DNA of 64,000 nt from contig JALUXC010000010.1 in NCBI GenBank assembly GCA_027019165.1, positions 148,035 to 212,034 of the forward strand, given 5' to 3'. Positions 40,942 to 49,631 of the stretch are shown here, one piece after another. Position numbers and translations under genes: made by a program. Under the pieces are notes generated by a model. The model was not told where the DNA came from. It did not search any database and saw only the letters and a program-made list of their open reading frames with translations. The DNA is from Pseudophaeobacter sp. GTDB taxonomy: Bacteria > Pseudomonadota > Alphaproteobacteria > Rhodobacterales > Rhodobacteraceae. Numbering within the stretch: the first letter of the stretch is position 1; each line of letters begins with the position of its first letter.

Positions 40942-41668
40942 TGCCAAATCCTCGTAGAAGAATTTCCGTTCGAGTTGATTGCTAACGAGGCAAGCGGAAA
41001 CCTTCGGGCTAAACCTGTGGCGAAACTTTGGCCCTTAGTTCCAAGTTTACTAAGATGCGCATGAGCCGGTCCTGCAGCCGATTCCTCCGTGTGCAGATTT
41101 GCGCATCAGGGAAATGATGTGGCGCTTGCAGGTGACTGTGGTCCCTTTGCGGGCGGGCGCGAACAGGAAAGGGAAGTTCCAGCGGGGAGCTCTTGTAGAA
41201 TCGGAGCTTTCAGTCGTCGGACCTCCAACAGTCAGATCCCACTGGATACACAGGGAACTTCAAACACGTTTCCAAGTGCTTTGAGTTGCAGAATCAACGG
41301 AAGAACATCTGACAGAAACTACGGCCACCGCCCCCGGGCAGTTGCTTATCGATTCCCCGTGAGCCGTCCGTAGCCCAACAGGAATCAGCATGCCTGGTCC
41401 TTTACGCTATCTGCAAAAAGAATACGTCATGGTGGATGTTTGCACCTGCGGCACACGCATAGGGAGAGGTGACGTGGCCAGTGCCGGAAGAAGGGCCTCA
41501 GAATGCAGCACAAACCATCCGAACGGGCTCAAACTCATTAGTTAACCATTGATCTCGAAAATCATAAAAATTAGAATTAATTTGCTTATATACGAGTGCA
41601 GGACTACCCGAGCCAGCCAATTTCAGAACCGGCATGGGTGGCAATGATAGACAGATAAGGTTTTGAAA
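40942..41668. other. Gene-free stretch, likely right junction of the element
   Basis: About 730 bp with no convincing gene, between the last relaxosome-side gene and the first polysaccharide gene. It holds an 8-bp inverted repeat GATGCGCA/TGCGCATC (41054-41061, 41100-41107) with a 38-nt spacer, and AT-rich DNA at 41560-41600 that may be the sugar-transferase promoter. I found no copy of the tRNA-Leu 3' end here. The element's oriT may also be in or near it, as it lies upstream of mobC. Confidence 0.4.
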
Positions 41669-42349
41669 ATGCAAGATTTCTCCGCAGCACTTCGAAATTC
41701 GGAATCATATTCCGATCTCGGTGAGCGAAAAGCGAATACCCACGGTCTCTATCGCAAATTTGGTAAACGGGCCATCGATATTGTGCTTGTTTTTATGTCC
41801 GCTCCAATCGTGATCCTGCTCCTCCTTCCTGTCCTGGCATTGATTGCGATGGATGGTGGAAACCCGCTGTATTCTCAGCTTCGCCTCGGACGGGGTGGGC
41901 GGTCCTATCGCATGTGGAAACTGCGCTCAATGGTCGTGGACGCCGACAAGAAGCTTGAGGCTTATCTTGCCTCAAACCCGGAAGCAAAGGCTGAATGGGA
42001 CCTGAACCAGAAGCTGAAGGACGACCCTCGTATTACCAAGATCGGTCGCGTGATCCGTAAGACGTCGTTGGATGAGTTGCCGCAGCTGTGGAATGTTCTT
42101 GTGGGCGACATGAGCCTCGTTGGCCCGCGGCCAATGATGGTAAGCCAGAAAGATCTGTACCCGTCCACGGATTACTTTGAGATGAGCCCCGGGATCACCG
42201 GCGCTTGGCAGGTCAGTGCTCGCAATGAAAGCACCTTCGAGGAGCGTGCCATCTACGATCGAAAGTATTTGAAGGACCTGTCAGCAAAGACCGATGCGAT
42301 GATTCTGGTCAAAACTGTGGGCGTGGTCTTCAAGGCGACCGGCCACTAA
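41669..42349 (+). CDS. Polyprenyl-phosphate sugar-1-phosphate transferase (priming)
   Basis: 226 residues from the ATG at 41669 (AAGG 8 nt before; a TTG two codons upstream is weaker). It starts repeat-unit synthesis by placing a sugar-1-phosphate on undecaprenyl phosphate. One membrane helix (KRAIDIVLVFMSAPIVILLLLPVLALIAM) is followed by the conserved cytoplasmic domain: RMWKLRSMVVDADK, KTSLDELPQLWNVLVGDMSLVGPRPMM and SPGITGAWQVSAR. This is the short ExoY/WbaP-type enzyme (about 225 residues). It opens the polysaccharide locus and is closed by a terminator at 42379. Confidence 0.94.
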   Translation: MQDFSAALRNSESYSDLGERKANTHGLYRKFGKRAIDIVLVFMSAPIVILLLLPVLALIAMDGGNPLYSQLRLGRGGRSYRMWKLRSMVVDADKKLEAYLASNPEAKAEWDLNQKLKDDPRITKIGRVIRKTSLDELPQLWNVLVGDMSLVGPRPMMVSQKDLYPSTDYFEMSPGITGAWQVSARNESTFEERAIYDRKYLKDLSAKTDAMILVKTVGVVFKATGH

Positions 42350-42378
42350 GGCCCAGGTCGATCTATCGCCGTCAAAAG

Positions 42379-42418
42379 AAAAGCATCCCTCGCTCTTGAT
42401 GGTGAGGGATGCTTTTTT
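42379..42418. terminator. Bidirectional intrinsic terminator
   Basis: AAAAGCATCCCTC pairs with GAGGGATGCTTTT around a short loop, with TTTTTT on the + strand and TTTTCTTTT on the minus strand. It serves the convergent sugar-transferase and rfbA genes. Confidence 0.85.
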
Positions 42419-42559
42419 GGTGCGAATGAATTCTCAAAGATGCGCCGCATCACCATTGGGGCGGTACATGGGCAAGGCCTGCAGTCGTCCAATATCCGCG
42501 TACCGGCCTCTGGCGCGATTTCCACCAGAGGCGAGAAGGACCGATTGCTGAGGAGCCTT

Positions 42560-43447
42560 CTACGGCTGCAGCAATCGCTCAAGATAGGCTCCGTAATCGT
42601 TTTTCTTGAACAGATCTGCGCGGGCCTGAAGCTGCTGGTCGTCAATCCAGCCCTGTTCATAGGCGATTTCCTCAAGGCACCCCGTCTGAAGACCCTGGCG
42701 TTTGGTCAGCGTGCGCACGAAATTCCCGGCATCCAGCAGCGATCCATGGGTGCCCGTATCGAGCCAGGCATAGCCCCGCCCCATCGTCTCAACCCGAAGA
42801 GCGCCTTTGTCGAGATACATCTGAAGCAGATCCGTAATCTCCAGTTCCCCGCGAGCAGAGGGTTGAACCCGACGCGCGCGTTCAGGCGCGTCACCATCAA
42901 GAAAATAGAGCCCGGTCACAGCATAGTTCGAGGGAGGGACCTCCGGCTTTTCTATGATCTGCCGGGCGGTTCCATCGCTGTCGAATTCCACGACGCCGTA
43001 ACGTTCCGGATCGGCCACATGATAGCCAAAGACCGTACCGCCTCCATCCTGTTGGTCTGCCGCAGCAAGCAGCTTTGGCAGGCCGTGGCCAAAGAAGATG
43101 TTGTCGCCCAGCACCAATGCAGAGGGCGCGCCATCCAGGAAATCCTCAGCCAGAAGATAAGCCTGTGCCAAACCGTCTGGGCTAGGCTGCACAACGTAGC
43201 TGAGCGACACGCCCCATTGGCTGCCGTCTCCTAGAGTGCGCTGGAACTGCTCCTGATCCTGTGGCGTGGTGATTACGCAGATCTCGCGAATCCCGGCCAG
43301 CATCAAAACCGATAGAGGATAGTAGATCATCGGTTTGTCATAGATCGGAAGCAGCTGCTTTGAAACGCCCATGGTGATCGGGTAGAGCCGGGTGCCAGAC
43401 CCCCCCGCCAGAATGATGCCCTTCCGAGACTTGCCAGATGTTGTCAT
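42560..43447 (-). CDS. rfbA: Glucose-1-phosphate thymidylyltransferase
   Basis: 295 residues. Makes dTDP-glucose from glucose-1-phosphate and dTTP, the first step of the dTDP-L-rhamnose route. [36 protein letters not shown] holds the nucleotide-binding G-x-G-T-R-L signature and the Lys of PKQLLP type; [10 protein letters not shown] and [16 protein letters not shown] are the other fingerprints. Length is standard. Its ATG overlaps the rfbD stop by 4 bp. It is the last gene of the leftward rfbCB-sulfotransferase-rfbDA operon. Confidence 0.96.
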   Translation of the reverse strand: MTTSGKSRKGIILAGGSGTRLYPITMGVSKQLLPIYDKPMIYYPLSVLMLAGIREICVITTPQDQEQFQRTLGDGSQWGVSLSYVVQPSPDGLAQAYLLAEDFLDGAPSALVLGDNIFFGHGLPKLLAAADQQDGGGTVFGYHVADPERYGVVEFDSDGTARQIIEKPEVPPSNYAVTGLYFLDGDAPERARRVQPSARGELEITDLLQMYLDKGALRVETMGRGYAWLDTGTHGSLLDAGNFVRTLTKRQGLQTGCLEEIAYEQGWIDDQQLQARADLFKKNDYGAYLERLLQP

Positions 43448-44295
43448 GCGCTTTCTCCCAGGTCCTTCAAAATCTCATCCAAGCCCGCACGCCAATCTGG
43501 GCGGGAAATTCCAAATACAGTTTTCAAAGTGGAACAATCGAGCCGTGAATTCAGTGGGCGTTGCGCCGGGGTAGGGTAATCGCTTGAAGGGATATCCACC
43601 ACGTCGCAGGACAAGCCAGCGCGGGCAAAGATCTCACGCGCAAAATCCGCCCAATTGGTGTCGGGTTGCCCCGACAAATGGTAGGTTCCGCTTTTTCCTG
43701 GATCCTCAGACAGCTGTTGGGCCATCCCGATACAGGTCTTTGCAATATCCCGCGCCGGGGTCGGCGAGCCGATCTGATCGGCAACGATGGTCAGGCGCCC
43801 CCGCTCGGCTCCGAGCCGCAACATGGTCTTGACGAAATTGTTCCCATGCGCCGAGACCACCCAGGAGGTGCGCAGGATCGCATGCACGCCGCCCGCTGCG
43901 CGAACGGCCTCTTCACCGACCAATTTGGAGCGGCCATAGGCACCCAGGGGGCCTGTGGCATCATCGGGCTGCCAGGGTGCAGTGCCGCCGCCATCAAAAA
44001 CGTAGTCGGTTGAAACGGTTACAAAGGGAATCCCAAGATCGGCGCAGGCCTGCGCCATTGCCGCTGGCGCGACGCCGTTGATCATGGTCGCCAGCTCTTC
44101 TTCGTTCTCGGCTCGGTCCACCGCCGTGTAGGCGGCCGCATTGATTACCGCGTTGGGGGCCTGTGAGTGGATTGCTGCAGCGCAGGCTTCCGGATCGGTC
44201 AGGTCTGCCGTATCCCGCCCCAGACAGACAATATCGTCAAAGGCCGCCAGTTCGCGAGCCAACTGTCCGGTCTTGCCAAAGGTGAGAATGGTCAA
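43444..44295 (-). CDS. rfbD: dTDP-4-dehydrorhamnose reductase
   Basis: 283 residues from a TTG start, chosen because GGGAG lies 9 nt upstream and no ATG is near. It reduces dTDP-4-keto-L-rhamnose to dTDP-L-rhamnose with NADPH. Short-chain dehydrogenase fold: [13 protein letters not shown] for the cofactor, [28 protein letters not shown] and [12 protein letters not shown] with the Tyr-x-x-x-Lys pair. It overlaps rfbA by 4 bp. The unusual start codon may lower its expression relative to rfbA/B. Confidence 0.93.
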   Translation of the reverse strand: MTILTFGKTGQLARELAAFDDIVCLGRDTADLTDPEACAAAIHSQAPNAVINAAAYTAVDRAENEEELATMINGVAPAAMAQACADLGIPFVTVSTDYVFDGGGTAPWQPDDATGPLGAYGRSKLVGEEAVRAAGGVHAILRTSWVVSAHGNNFVKTMLRLGAERGRLTIVADQIGSPTPARDIAKTCIGMAQQLSEDPGKSGTYHLSGQPDTNWADFAREIFARAGLSCDVVDIPSSDYPTPAQRPLNSRLDCSTLKTVFGISRPDWRAGLDEILKDLGESA

Positions 44296-44391
44296 ACGTT
44301 CGGCTCCCTTTCATTCCGGGCTGTCATCAGCCCAACTTCTCGTATTGCCTGGCGTCGTTCTGCGCCTTACCGCCAAAAGCGCGCCAGATGA

Positions 44392-45159
44392 CTAGTCCAG
44401 CAGGCGTTGCTTCAGATTGGAGAGATTTCGGCGCATCCGACTGGCGAAAGTGTCTCTCCGATTGAGCCATTCCTTCGATTTGTCAGGCGGTGTTTGCTCA
44501 ATTGCATCGAACAATGCCGGGAAAACAGATCCGTCCCGCTCAAGAACCGCGTCGTAGTCAATGACGATCAAGCGGCCTATGCCTTCCCAAAACGCACACA
44601 GCTCATCCGTCTGATAGTACCAGCTACCGTTTGTACTTTCCGCATCGGATACACCTTCAAGCAAAGGCGTGACCGATGTTTTGTTGAGCTGGTTCTCGCG
44701 TGATGCCGCCCAGGCTTCGCGAGAGCGCAAACACAAAATCGGGACGATCTCGGAAAACAAAGGCGTGAGGTGCTGAAGCAGCCGCTCGGCCTCCTCGGGC
44801 GTGCGAAGCAGGCAGAATTCTTCGCTGGACATGACAAAATCATGGGCCGCGCTGGCTTCGACCATCTTTGCCAACCCCGCCATGACACGCTGGGTATCGG
44901 CCTCATCCGGCATAGGTGCATTGCGCAAAAGACGCGGACTTGTTTTCAAACTTGGGCGGATAAAGCAGTTCGCGAGCAAGAATGCATTGGCCGAACGTTT
45001 GCGCGCGATGGGCTTACCATAGAGAACTTCGAACCCAGCGCTCCGAAGCTGTGGCGCCATTTCACACAATGCAGCCTGAAAGGAGGTTGTGCCGGTCTTG
45101 TGAGTGCCAACGTGCAGAAACAGGCGTCGATTTTTAACTTCACTCTTGTTACCAGTCAC
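44392..45159 (-). CDS. Sulfotransferase-like protein in the rhamnose operon
   Basis: 255 residues from a GTG start (AAAGGAGA 7 nt upstream). LFLHVGTHKTGTTSFQAALC at residues 14-32 is the 5'-phosphosulfate-binding loop of PAPS sulfotransferases (T-x-K-T-G-T-T-S/T-F). The second motif (LCLRSREAWAASRENQ, with CLRSREAW) holds the Arg/Ser pair that contacts the 3'-phosphate. It would place sulfate on the polysaccharide or its sugar precursors in the cytoplasm. It lies between rfbD and rfbB, 3 bp from the latter. The family is likely; the acceptor is unknown. Confidence 0.8.
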   Translation of the reverse strand: MTGNKSEVKNRRLFLHVGTHKTGTTSFQAALCEMAPQLRSAGFEVLYGKPIARKRSANAFLLANCFIRPSLKTSPRLLRNAPMPDEADTQRVMAGLAKMVEASAAHDFVMSSEEFCLLRTPEEAERLLQHLTPLFSEIVPILCLRSREAWAASRENQLNKTSVTPLLEGVSDAESTNGSWYYQTDELCAFWEGIGRLIVIDYDAVLERDGSVFPALFDAIEQTPPDKSKEWLNRRDTFASRMRRNLSNLKQRLLD

Positions 45160-45162
45160 TGC

Positions 45163-46215
45163 CTATTCTCCTTTGCCCAGCCGCTGCCCGACACCGTGGC
45201 GGGTTTGCAAAGGACGCCACCAGGCCTCGTTGTCGAGGTACCATTGCACGGTTTTGGCCAGCCCTTCTTCGACTGTAACACTCGGCTGCCAGCCCAGTTC
45301 GTCTCGGATACGCGAGGGATCAATGGCATAACGTGCATCATGGCCAGGGCGGTCGGTCACGAAGGTGATTTGATCGGCATAGGGTTTGCCATCGGTACGC
45401 GGGCGTTTGTCATCAAGAATGGCGCAAAGCGTCTGTACCAGTTCGAGATTGGTTCGCTCATTCTCGCCGCCAATATTGTAAGAGCGACCCAACGCACCCT
45501 TTTGCAACACCAAGAGAAGCGCATCTGCGTGGTCCTCAACATAAAGCCAGTCGCGGATGTTGGAGCCATCGCCATAGATCGGTAGTGCTTTTCCGGCCAG
45601 TGCGTTGAGGATGACAACCGGGATCAGCTTCTCTGGGAAATGATATGGACCGTAGTTGTTGGAGCAGTTGGTCAGCACCACCGGGAGCCCATAGGTCTCA
45701 GCCCAGGCGCGTACCAGATGATCGCTGGCGGCCTTGGAGGCCGAATAGGGCGAGCGTGGGTCGTAGCTGGTCTCTTCGGTGAACATGACCTCAGGGTCGG
45801 CGGGCAGCGATCCGTAGACCTCGTCCGTCGAGATATGGTGAAAGCGGAAGCCGTCAGGCTTGCCTGCCTGGACCCAGTGCTTGCGGGCTGCCTCCAACAT
45901 GTTGAAGGTGCCGGTGATGTTGGTCTCGATAAAATCGCCGGGCCCGTCGATGGAACGATCCACGTGGCTTTCGGCGGCCAGATGCATAACCGCATCGGGT
46001 CTATGCGCGTCAAAGATCCGGTCCAAAGCGGCGCGGTCCCGGATATCGGCCTGTTCAAAAGCGTAGTTCGGACTTTTCGCCGCCTCGGCCACATTCTCCA
46101 GGCAGGCGGCATAGGTCAGCGCATCAAGGTTCACCACCTGGTGGCCGCGCGCAATCGCCAGACGCACCACGGCAGAGCCGATAAAGCCCGCACCACCGGT
46201 CACAAGTATCTTCAT
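45163..46215 (-). CDS. rfbB: dTDP-glucose 4,6-dehydratase
   Basis: 350 residues. The N-terminal [16 protein letters not shown] holds the NAD-binding G-x-x-G-x-x-G. [15 protein letters not shown] has the catalytic Tyr-x-x-x-Lys; [11 protein letters not shown] contains the Thr-Asp-Glu proton relay for dehydration; [17 protein letters not shown] is the family tail. It converts dTDP-glucose to the 4-keto-6-deoxy sugar. GAAGGATAA precedes the ATG. It lies 3 bp from rfbC and 3 bp from the sulfotransferase gene. Confidence 0.97.
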   Translation of the reverse strand: MKILVTGGAGFIGSAVVRLAIARGHQVVNLDALTYAACLENVAEAAKSPNYAFEQADIRDRAALDRIFDAHRPDAVMHLAAESHVDRSIDGPGDFIETNITGTFNMLEAARKHWVQAGKPDGFRFHHISTDEVYGSLPADPEVMFTEETSYDPRSPYSASKAASDHLVRAWAETYGLPVVLTNCSNNYGPYHFPEKLIPVVILNALAGKALPIYGDGSNIRDWLYVEDHADALLLVLQKGALGRSYNIGGENERTNLELVQTLCAILDDKRPRTDGKPYADQITFVTDRPGHDARYAIDPSRIRDELGWQPSVTVEEGLAKTVQWYLDNEAWWRPLQTRHGVGQRLGKGE

Positions 46216-46218
46216 GGG

Positions 46219-46791
46219 TTATCCTTCCCAGGTGAAGGGGCTGTCGAAATCAGCAAGAGCAGGCGCGGCAGCGTCTTTTTCGGACAACACCGGCGTCCCG
46301 TCATAGCCCCAATCGATGCCGCAGCTGTCCCATGCCACGGCGCCATCGCACTCGGGTGCGTAGTAGTCGGTGCACTTGTATATGATCTCGGTATCGGGCG
46401 CTCGGGTGATGAACCCATGCAGGAAGCCCTTGGGCACCAACAACTGCTTGCCGTTTTCTGCAGTCAGTTCGATGCCAAAATGCTGCCCGTAAGTGGGTGA
46501 ACCTTTTCGGATATCCACTGCAACATCATAAAGGACCCCGCGGCCGCAGCGCACAAGTTTGTCCTGGGCGTGGGGGGGAGACTGAAAATGCAGCCCGCGC
46601 AGAGTGCCCACCTGGGCCGACAAGGAATGATTGTCCTGCACAAAGTCGAAGTCCAGACCGTGATCTGCCATCCGCTTGCGGTTCCAGCTCTCGCTGAAAA
46701 AACCACGTGCGTCCCCGAAGCGGGCAGGTGTCAGTATTTTCAGCCCCAAAATCGGTGTTTCTTCAATCTGCACCACGAAAACCTTTTTCAT
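46219..46791 (-). CDS. rfbC: dTDP-4-dehydrorhamnose 3,5-epimerase
   Basis: 190 residues. FGDARGFFSESWNRKRM, DNHSLSAQVGTLRGLHFQ (the catalytic His in GLHFQ), VLYDVAVDIRKGSPTYG, PKGFLHGFITRAPDTEIIYKCTDYYAPECDGAV and the Tyr nearby are all the expected RmlC positions. It inverts C3 and C5 on the way to L-rhamnose. The ATG at 46791 has no clear ribosome site; a GTG nine codons in has better spacing to AAAAAGG, so the true start is uncertain. It is the first gene of the operon. Confidence 0.95.
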   Translation of the reverse strand: MKKVFVVQIEETPILGLKILTPARFGDARGFFSESWNRKRMADHGLDFDFVQDNHSLSAQVGTLRGLHFQSPPHAQDKLVRCGRGVLYDVAVDIRKGSPTYGQHFGIELTAENGKQLLVPKGFLHGFITRAPDTEIIYKCTDYYAPECDGAVAWDSCGIDWGYDGTPVLSEKDAAAPALADFDSPFTWEG

Positions 46792-46982
46792 CCAACACTT
46801 GCCTAGTGGCTACTCTGGTTTGGGAAAATTTTAAACCCTTCACATTCGTGCCGGGGTCCATTGTTGAGCCGCTCATCTGCATTCGCTGAAAAATTCATAT
46901 TTCGCATGGCTGAAAAGCCCTCAAGCGATGAACAAAACAAAGGTTCGGCCGACGACCCGAGGGTACTGCAGTTCCCGACCAA

Positions 46983-47762
46983 TCAAGACAGACCGGCAAC
47001 AAGACTTTCGGCCTCGCCCTTGCCGATTCTAACTGCAGTCAGCCGATCGGTGGCGTAGGCTCCTGTGTCGACGGAGATACGGCCCCGACCGATGACAGCC
47101 TCATTGACGATAGTATGGCCATGCACGACCCAGACGCCATCGAGCCGCGATTGCTTCAAAAAGGCAGGGTGCCCCCACAAGAGGTGCCGCGGGTCCTGGT
47201 CCTCAACGGGTTTGGCAGGGTCGGCCCCGGCGTGGGACACAAACACATTTCCCGATTCGTACCATAGCGGCAGATCACGGATCCATTGCACCAAGTCTTT
47301 TCCCATCTCGTCGCGAAGTGCTGCACTGCTTTTGCGCAGGGCTTTTTCATCCGACAGATCCACCGGGGGAGAGACGCCGAAACTGGCCAGGGTCTGCAGC
47401 CCGCCATTGCGGAGCCATCGCGCGCCATCCGGCCATGGCTGCTCCAGGAACTGGAGCAGCATCTCCTCATGGTTGCCCTTCAGGCAGGTCATATCCTGGC
47501 GTTTCTGCAAAAACCGGAGCACTTCGGCGCTTTGGTCTCCCCGGTCGACATAGTCGCCAACACACACGACGGAGATATCCGGGGAAAGGCGGCGAAGCAG
47601 TGCTTGCAACAGGTCGAACCGTCCATGGATATCGCCGACTACGTAGAACGGGTGATCCGGCGCGAGATCCTTGAGTGTCGGCGCCCGCCGAAGCATTCTG
47701 GTGGCGCAGTATTTCATGACTTTGCCAAACTCAACGGAGATCATATCACCAAACAGCCTCAT
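46983..47762 (-). CDS. PPP-family serine/threonine phosphatase-like protein
   Basis: 259 residues of metallophosphatase fold. The three PPP motifs are present: VVGDIHGRFD, VGDYVDRGDQ and LKGNHEEML, then SHAGADP and VVHGHTI, so the two-metal site appears complete. It may dephosphorylate proteins, for example the polysaccharide kinase at 50468, or a nucleotide such as Ap4A, but no substrate is certain. The ATG at 47762 has no good ribosome site; an ATG at 47744 is an alternative start. It stands between the rhamnose operon and the divergent VPLPA-tailed gene. Confidence 0.85.
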   Translation of the reverse strand: MRLFGDMISVEFGKVMKYCATRMLRRAPTLKDLAPDHPFYVVGDIHGRFDLLQALLRRLSPDISVVCVGDYVDRGDQSAEVLRFLQKRQDMTCLKGNHEEMLLQFLEQPWPDGARWLRNGGLQTLASFGVSPPVDLSDEKALRKSSAALRDEMGKDLVQWIRDLPLWYESGNVFVSHAGADPAKPVEDQDPRHLLWGHPAFLKQSRLDGVWVVHGHTIVNEAVIGRGRISVDTGAYATDRLTAVRIGKGEAESLVAGLS

Positions 47763-48010
47763 TGTTTAACAGCCGTGATCAGGTGTCCGGAGAATCGCCT
47801 GTGGGAATCAGCAAACTGTGCTGCCCGGACATCATTTCTCAATCCTGACGCCCGGATTGGTCATGTTTGCGGCGACGATCCAGCATTTTTGCCCCGAGTG
47901 AGAGAGATTTTTGCACAATATAGTCAAAATTTTGCATTAATTGAATGCGGCCCAGGGCGTTTCGGTGCTAAACTTCAACAAGTTGTTTAATTGAGTCTAC
48001 AGAGAATATC

Positions 48011-49534
48011 ATGTCGATAATTGGCCGTCGTCGCAGTAAAGTCCGTCCGAATGTCCCGGTTATGGGGATCGGGGCGCTATGTGTTGCAGCGCTGTTTCCG
48101 TTCGCGGGCTTTGCCGCAACCGAACCTGCGCCGTCCTCCTCCGTTGAAGTTACCCCTCAACAGGCTGCCCTGTTTGCGGGTCAGAGACCGTTCACTTGGT
48201 CCCCGGATGGTGGGTTCAGAGATCTTGGTGCATTGCCGCAGGGCCTGACCAGTGGCAATGCATCCGATGTCTTCAACGGGAATCTTGTGATCGGTGTGCT
48301 AACTGGTGAGCAGCAGAGCGTGGCGTTCAGTTGGGACCCTGAGAATGGCGTTGTGTTGCTCAACGCGGCGCCCGGCGCTCAGACTGGCGTCACAGCCGTC
48401 AGTGCAAACGGCAGCGTCTTTGCTGGATGGCAAGAAGGTGCAGAGGGTCGGCGTGCGGGGCTCTGGACAGAAACCGGTTTCCAGGACCTCAACACCGTGG
48501 CACAGCCGCCTGAGGGGGTCACCCTGACAGAGGCGAGCGACATTTCGCCTTCAGGTGATATCGTTGGCATCGCCCGTCAAGTGATCAACGGCGAAGAGCG
48601 CCAGATCGCTTTTGTATGGACGCCTGGTGGCGGATTGAAGTTGCTGCCCAATATCGGTGACGCTGCATTTGAAACGGCGAAATCAGCCTCTGCCGGCGGG
48701 TTCGTAATCGGTCAAGCCATGTCTTCCGGCGTGTCTCAGGGGTATGTCTGGCGCGATGGGGAGCCAGCGCGGCTTTTGACCGCACCGGATGGATCTCCAA
48801 GTGAAGCGCTTGGTGTCAACTCGTCTGGAGACGTGGTCGGTTCGGTTATTGGAGAGCCTACGAGCGCCGTGATTTGGCCACGTGATGGCGGTGATCCAAT
48901 CGACCTCAACACCCGCTTGGTTGGGCCCCTGCCGGACGGCTTTACGCTTGTTCGTGCAGAATCCATCAACGAAGAAGGTCAAATCGCTGCCTATGCACGC
49001 TCTGAGACAGGAGCTATTTCGCTGGTTCTGTTGTCCCCTTCACGCGGGGCGCGGGCCGGTATGTATGTGGCACGGAACCTCGGTGAGGTCTACGTGGATG
49101 AGACTCTGCAGCCCTTGTCTGCCTTGACCATATCCGACGACGGGAGCATTGCCGGGGGCTGTGCTCCGTTGGCACGGTCCTGCCCGGCATTCAACAGCTT
49201 TGGCGCCGAACAGCTTGCTGCACTGGATGGCGTGACCAACTTGTTCACAGGCAATGGACTGGCGGCCTTTGGCGGCTTCACCGGCGCTGGCCTTGGCGGA
49301 TTTGGAGATATTGGCGGAACAGATTTTGGCGGAACAGGTGGCGCTGCTGCGACGACACCCACGACTGGGGGAACAGGTGGTGTTGGACGCGGCACTCCGT
49401 TCTTCCCGCCGGTAACGTCTTCGGCGCCGACAACGACAACAGTCGCCGCAGCTCCGGTGCCGCTGCCTGCTGCGATTTGGGCCTTGTTGCTCTCTTTGGG
49501 GCTGTTGCTTCGTCCTTGGCGCCGCCGGTTCTGA
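48011..49534 (+). CDS. VPLPA-CTERM surface protein with HAF-type repeats
   Basis: 507 residues. A signal peptide (MGIGALCVAALFPFAGFAA) precedes repeats resembling extracellular HAF units: GGFRDLGALPQGLTSGNASDVF, SVAFSWDPENGVVLLNAAPGAQTGVTAVSANG and so on (about 60-380). A Gly/Thr-rich linker (415-480) leads to VPLPAAIWALLLSLGLLL and RPWRRRF (483-507), the sorting signal for exosortase XrtD: motif, membrane helix, basic end. It is therefore a candidate for cell-surface or matrix delivery. It lies beside the polysaccharide genes and closes with a strong terminator. Confidence 0.88.
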   Translation: MSIIGRRRSKVRPNVPVMGIGALCVAALFPFAGFAATEPAPSSSVEVTPQQAALFAGQRPFTWSPDGGFRDLGALPQGLTSGNASDVFNGNLVIGVLTGEQQSVAFSWDPENGVVLLNAAPGAQTGVTAVSANGSVFAGWQEGAEGRRAGLWTETGFQDLNTVAQPPEGVTLTEASDISPSGDIVGIARQVINGEERQIAFVWTPGGGLKLLPNIGDAAFETAKSASAGGFVIGQAMSSGVSQGYVWRDGEPARLLTAPDGSPSEALGVNSSGDVVGSVIGEPTSAVIWPRDGGDPIDLNTRLVGPLPDGFTLVRAESINEEGQIAAYARSETGAISLVLLSPSRGARAGMYVARNLGEVYVDETLQPLSALTISDDGSIAGGCAPLARSCPAFNSFGAEQLAALDGVTNLFTGNGLAAFGGFTGAGLGGFGDIGGTDFGGTGGAAATTPTTGGTGGVGRGTPFFPPVTSSAPTTTTVAAAPVPLPAAIWALLLSLGLLLRPWRRRF

Positions 49535-49552
49535 TCTGACCCAAAACGAAAA

Positions 49553-49588
49553 GAAAACACCGGGCAGCGCAAGCGGCCCGGTGTTTTC
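49553..49588. terminator. Bidirectional intrinsic terminator
   Basis: GAAAACACCGGGC pairs perfectly with GCCCGGTGTTTTC (13 bp) around a 10-nt loop, with Ts on both strands. It separates the convergent VPLPA gene and tyrosine-kinase gene. Confidence 0.9.
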
Positions 49589-49631
49589 TTTTCAAAGCTC
49601 AAAAATCTGAGGGCAATAGCGCCAACGGATC

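Larger units (their letters stand above)
8312..41000. mobile_element. Integrative mobilizable element at tRNA-Leu (right limit approximate)
   Basis: Between the tRNA-Leu 3' end and the polysaccharide locus lie a large serine recombinase, a type IV coupling ATPase, a relaxase-helicase with a MobC-like partner, an ArdA antirestriction protein, a ParB-like protein, ParDE, a resolvase and mixed cargo. None of this belongs to the surrounding housekeeping or polysaccharide functions. I saw no VirB/Trb secretion genes, so the element looks mobilizable rather than self-transmissible. The left junction lies at or just past 8311. The right junction is not visible as a tRNA repeat; 40,942-41,668 is the likely interval. 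The end coordinate given is only a placeholder. Confidence 0.75.

Noticed and set aside
8312-41000. VirB/Trb secretion channel genes
   Set aside because: Looked for among all large frames; no VirB4-type ATPase or other channel component was visible.
41054-41107. GATGCGCA/TGCGCATC inverted repeat as oriT
   Set aside because: Arms of 8 bp with a 38-nt spacer are too weak, and no nick-site sequence is recognisable.
41390-41545. 51-codon + strand frame in the gene-free stretch before the sugar transferase
   Set aside because: Only a weak GGAATC upstream and no recognisable content.
40942-41668. Search for a second copy of the tRNA-Leu 3' end as attR
   Set aside because: No match longer than 7 bases was seen by eye, so I do not claim an attachment repeat.
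45640-46500. Open frame of 286 codons on the + strand
   Set aside because: Antisense to rfbB and rfbC, which carry complete signature motifs.
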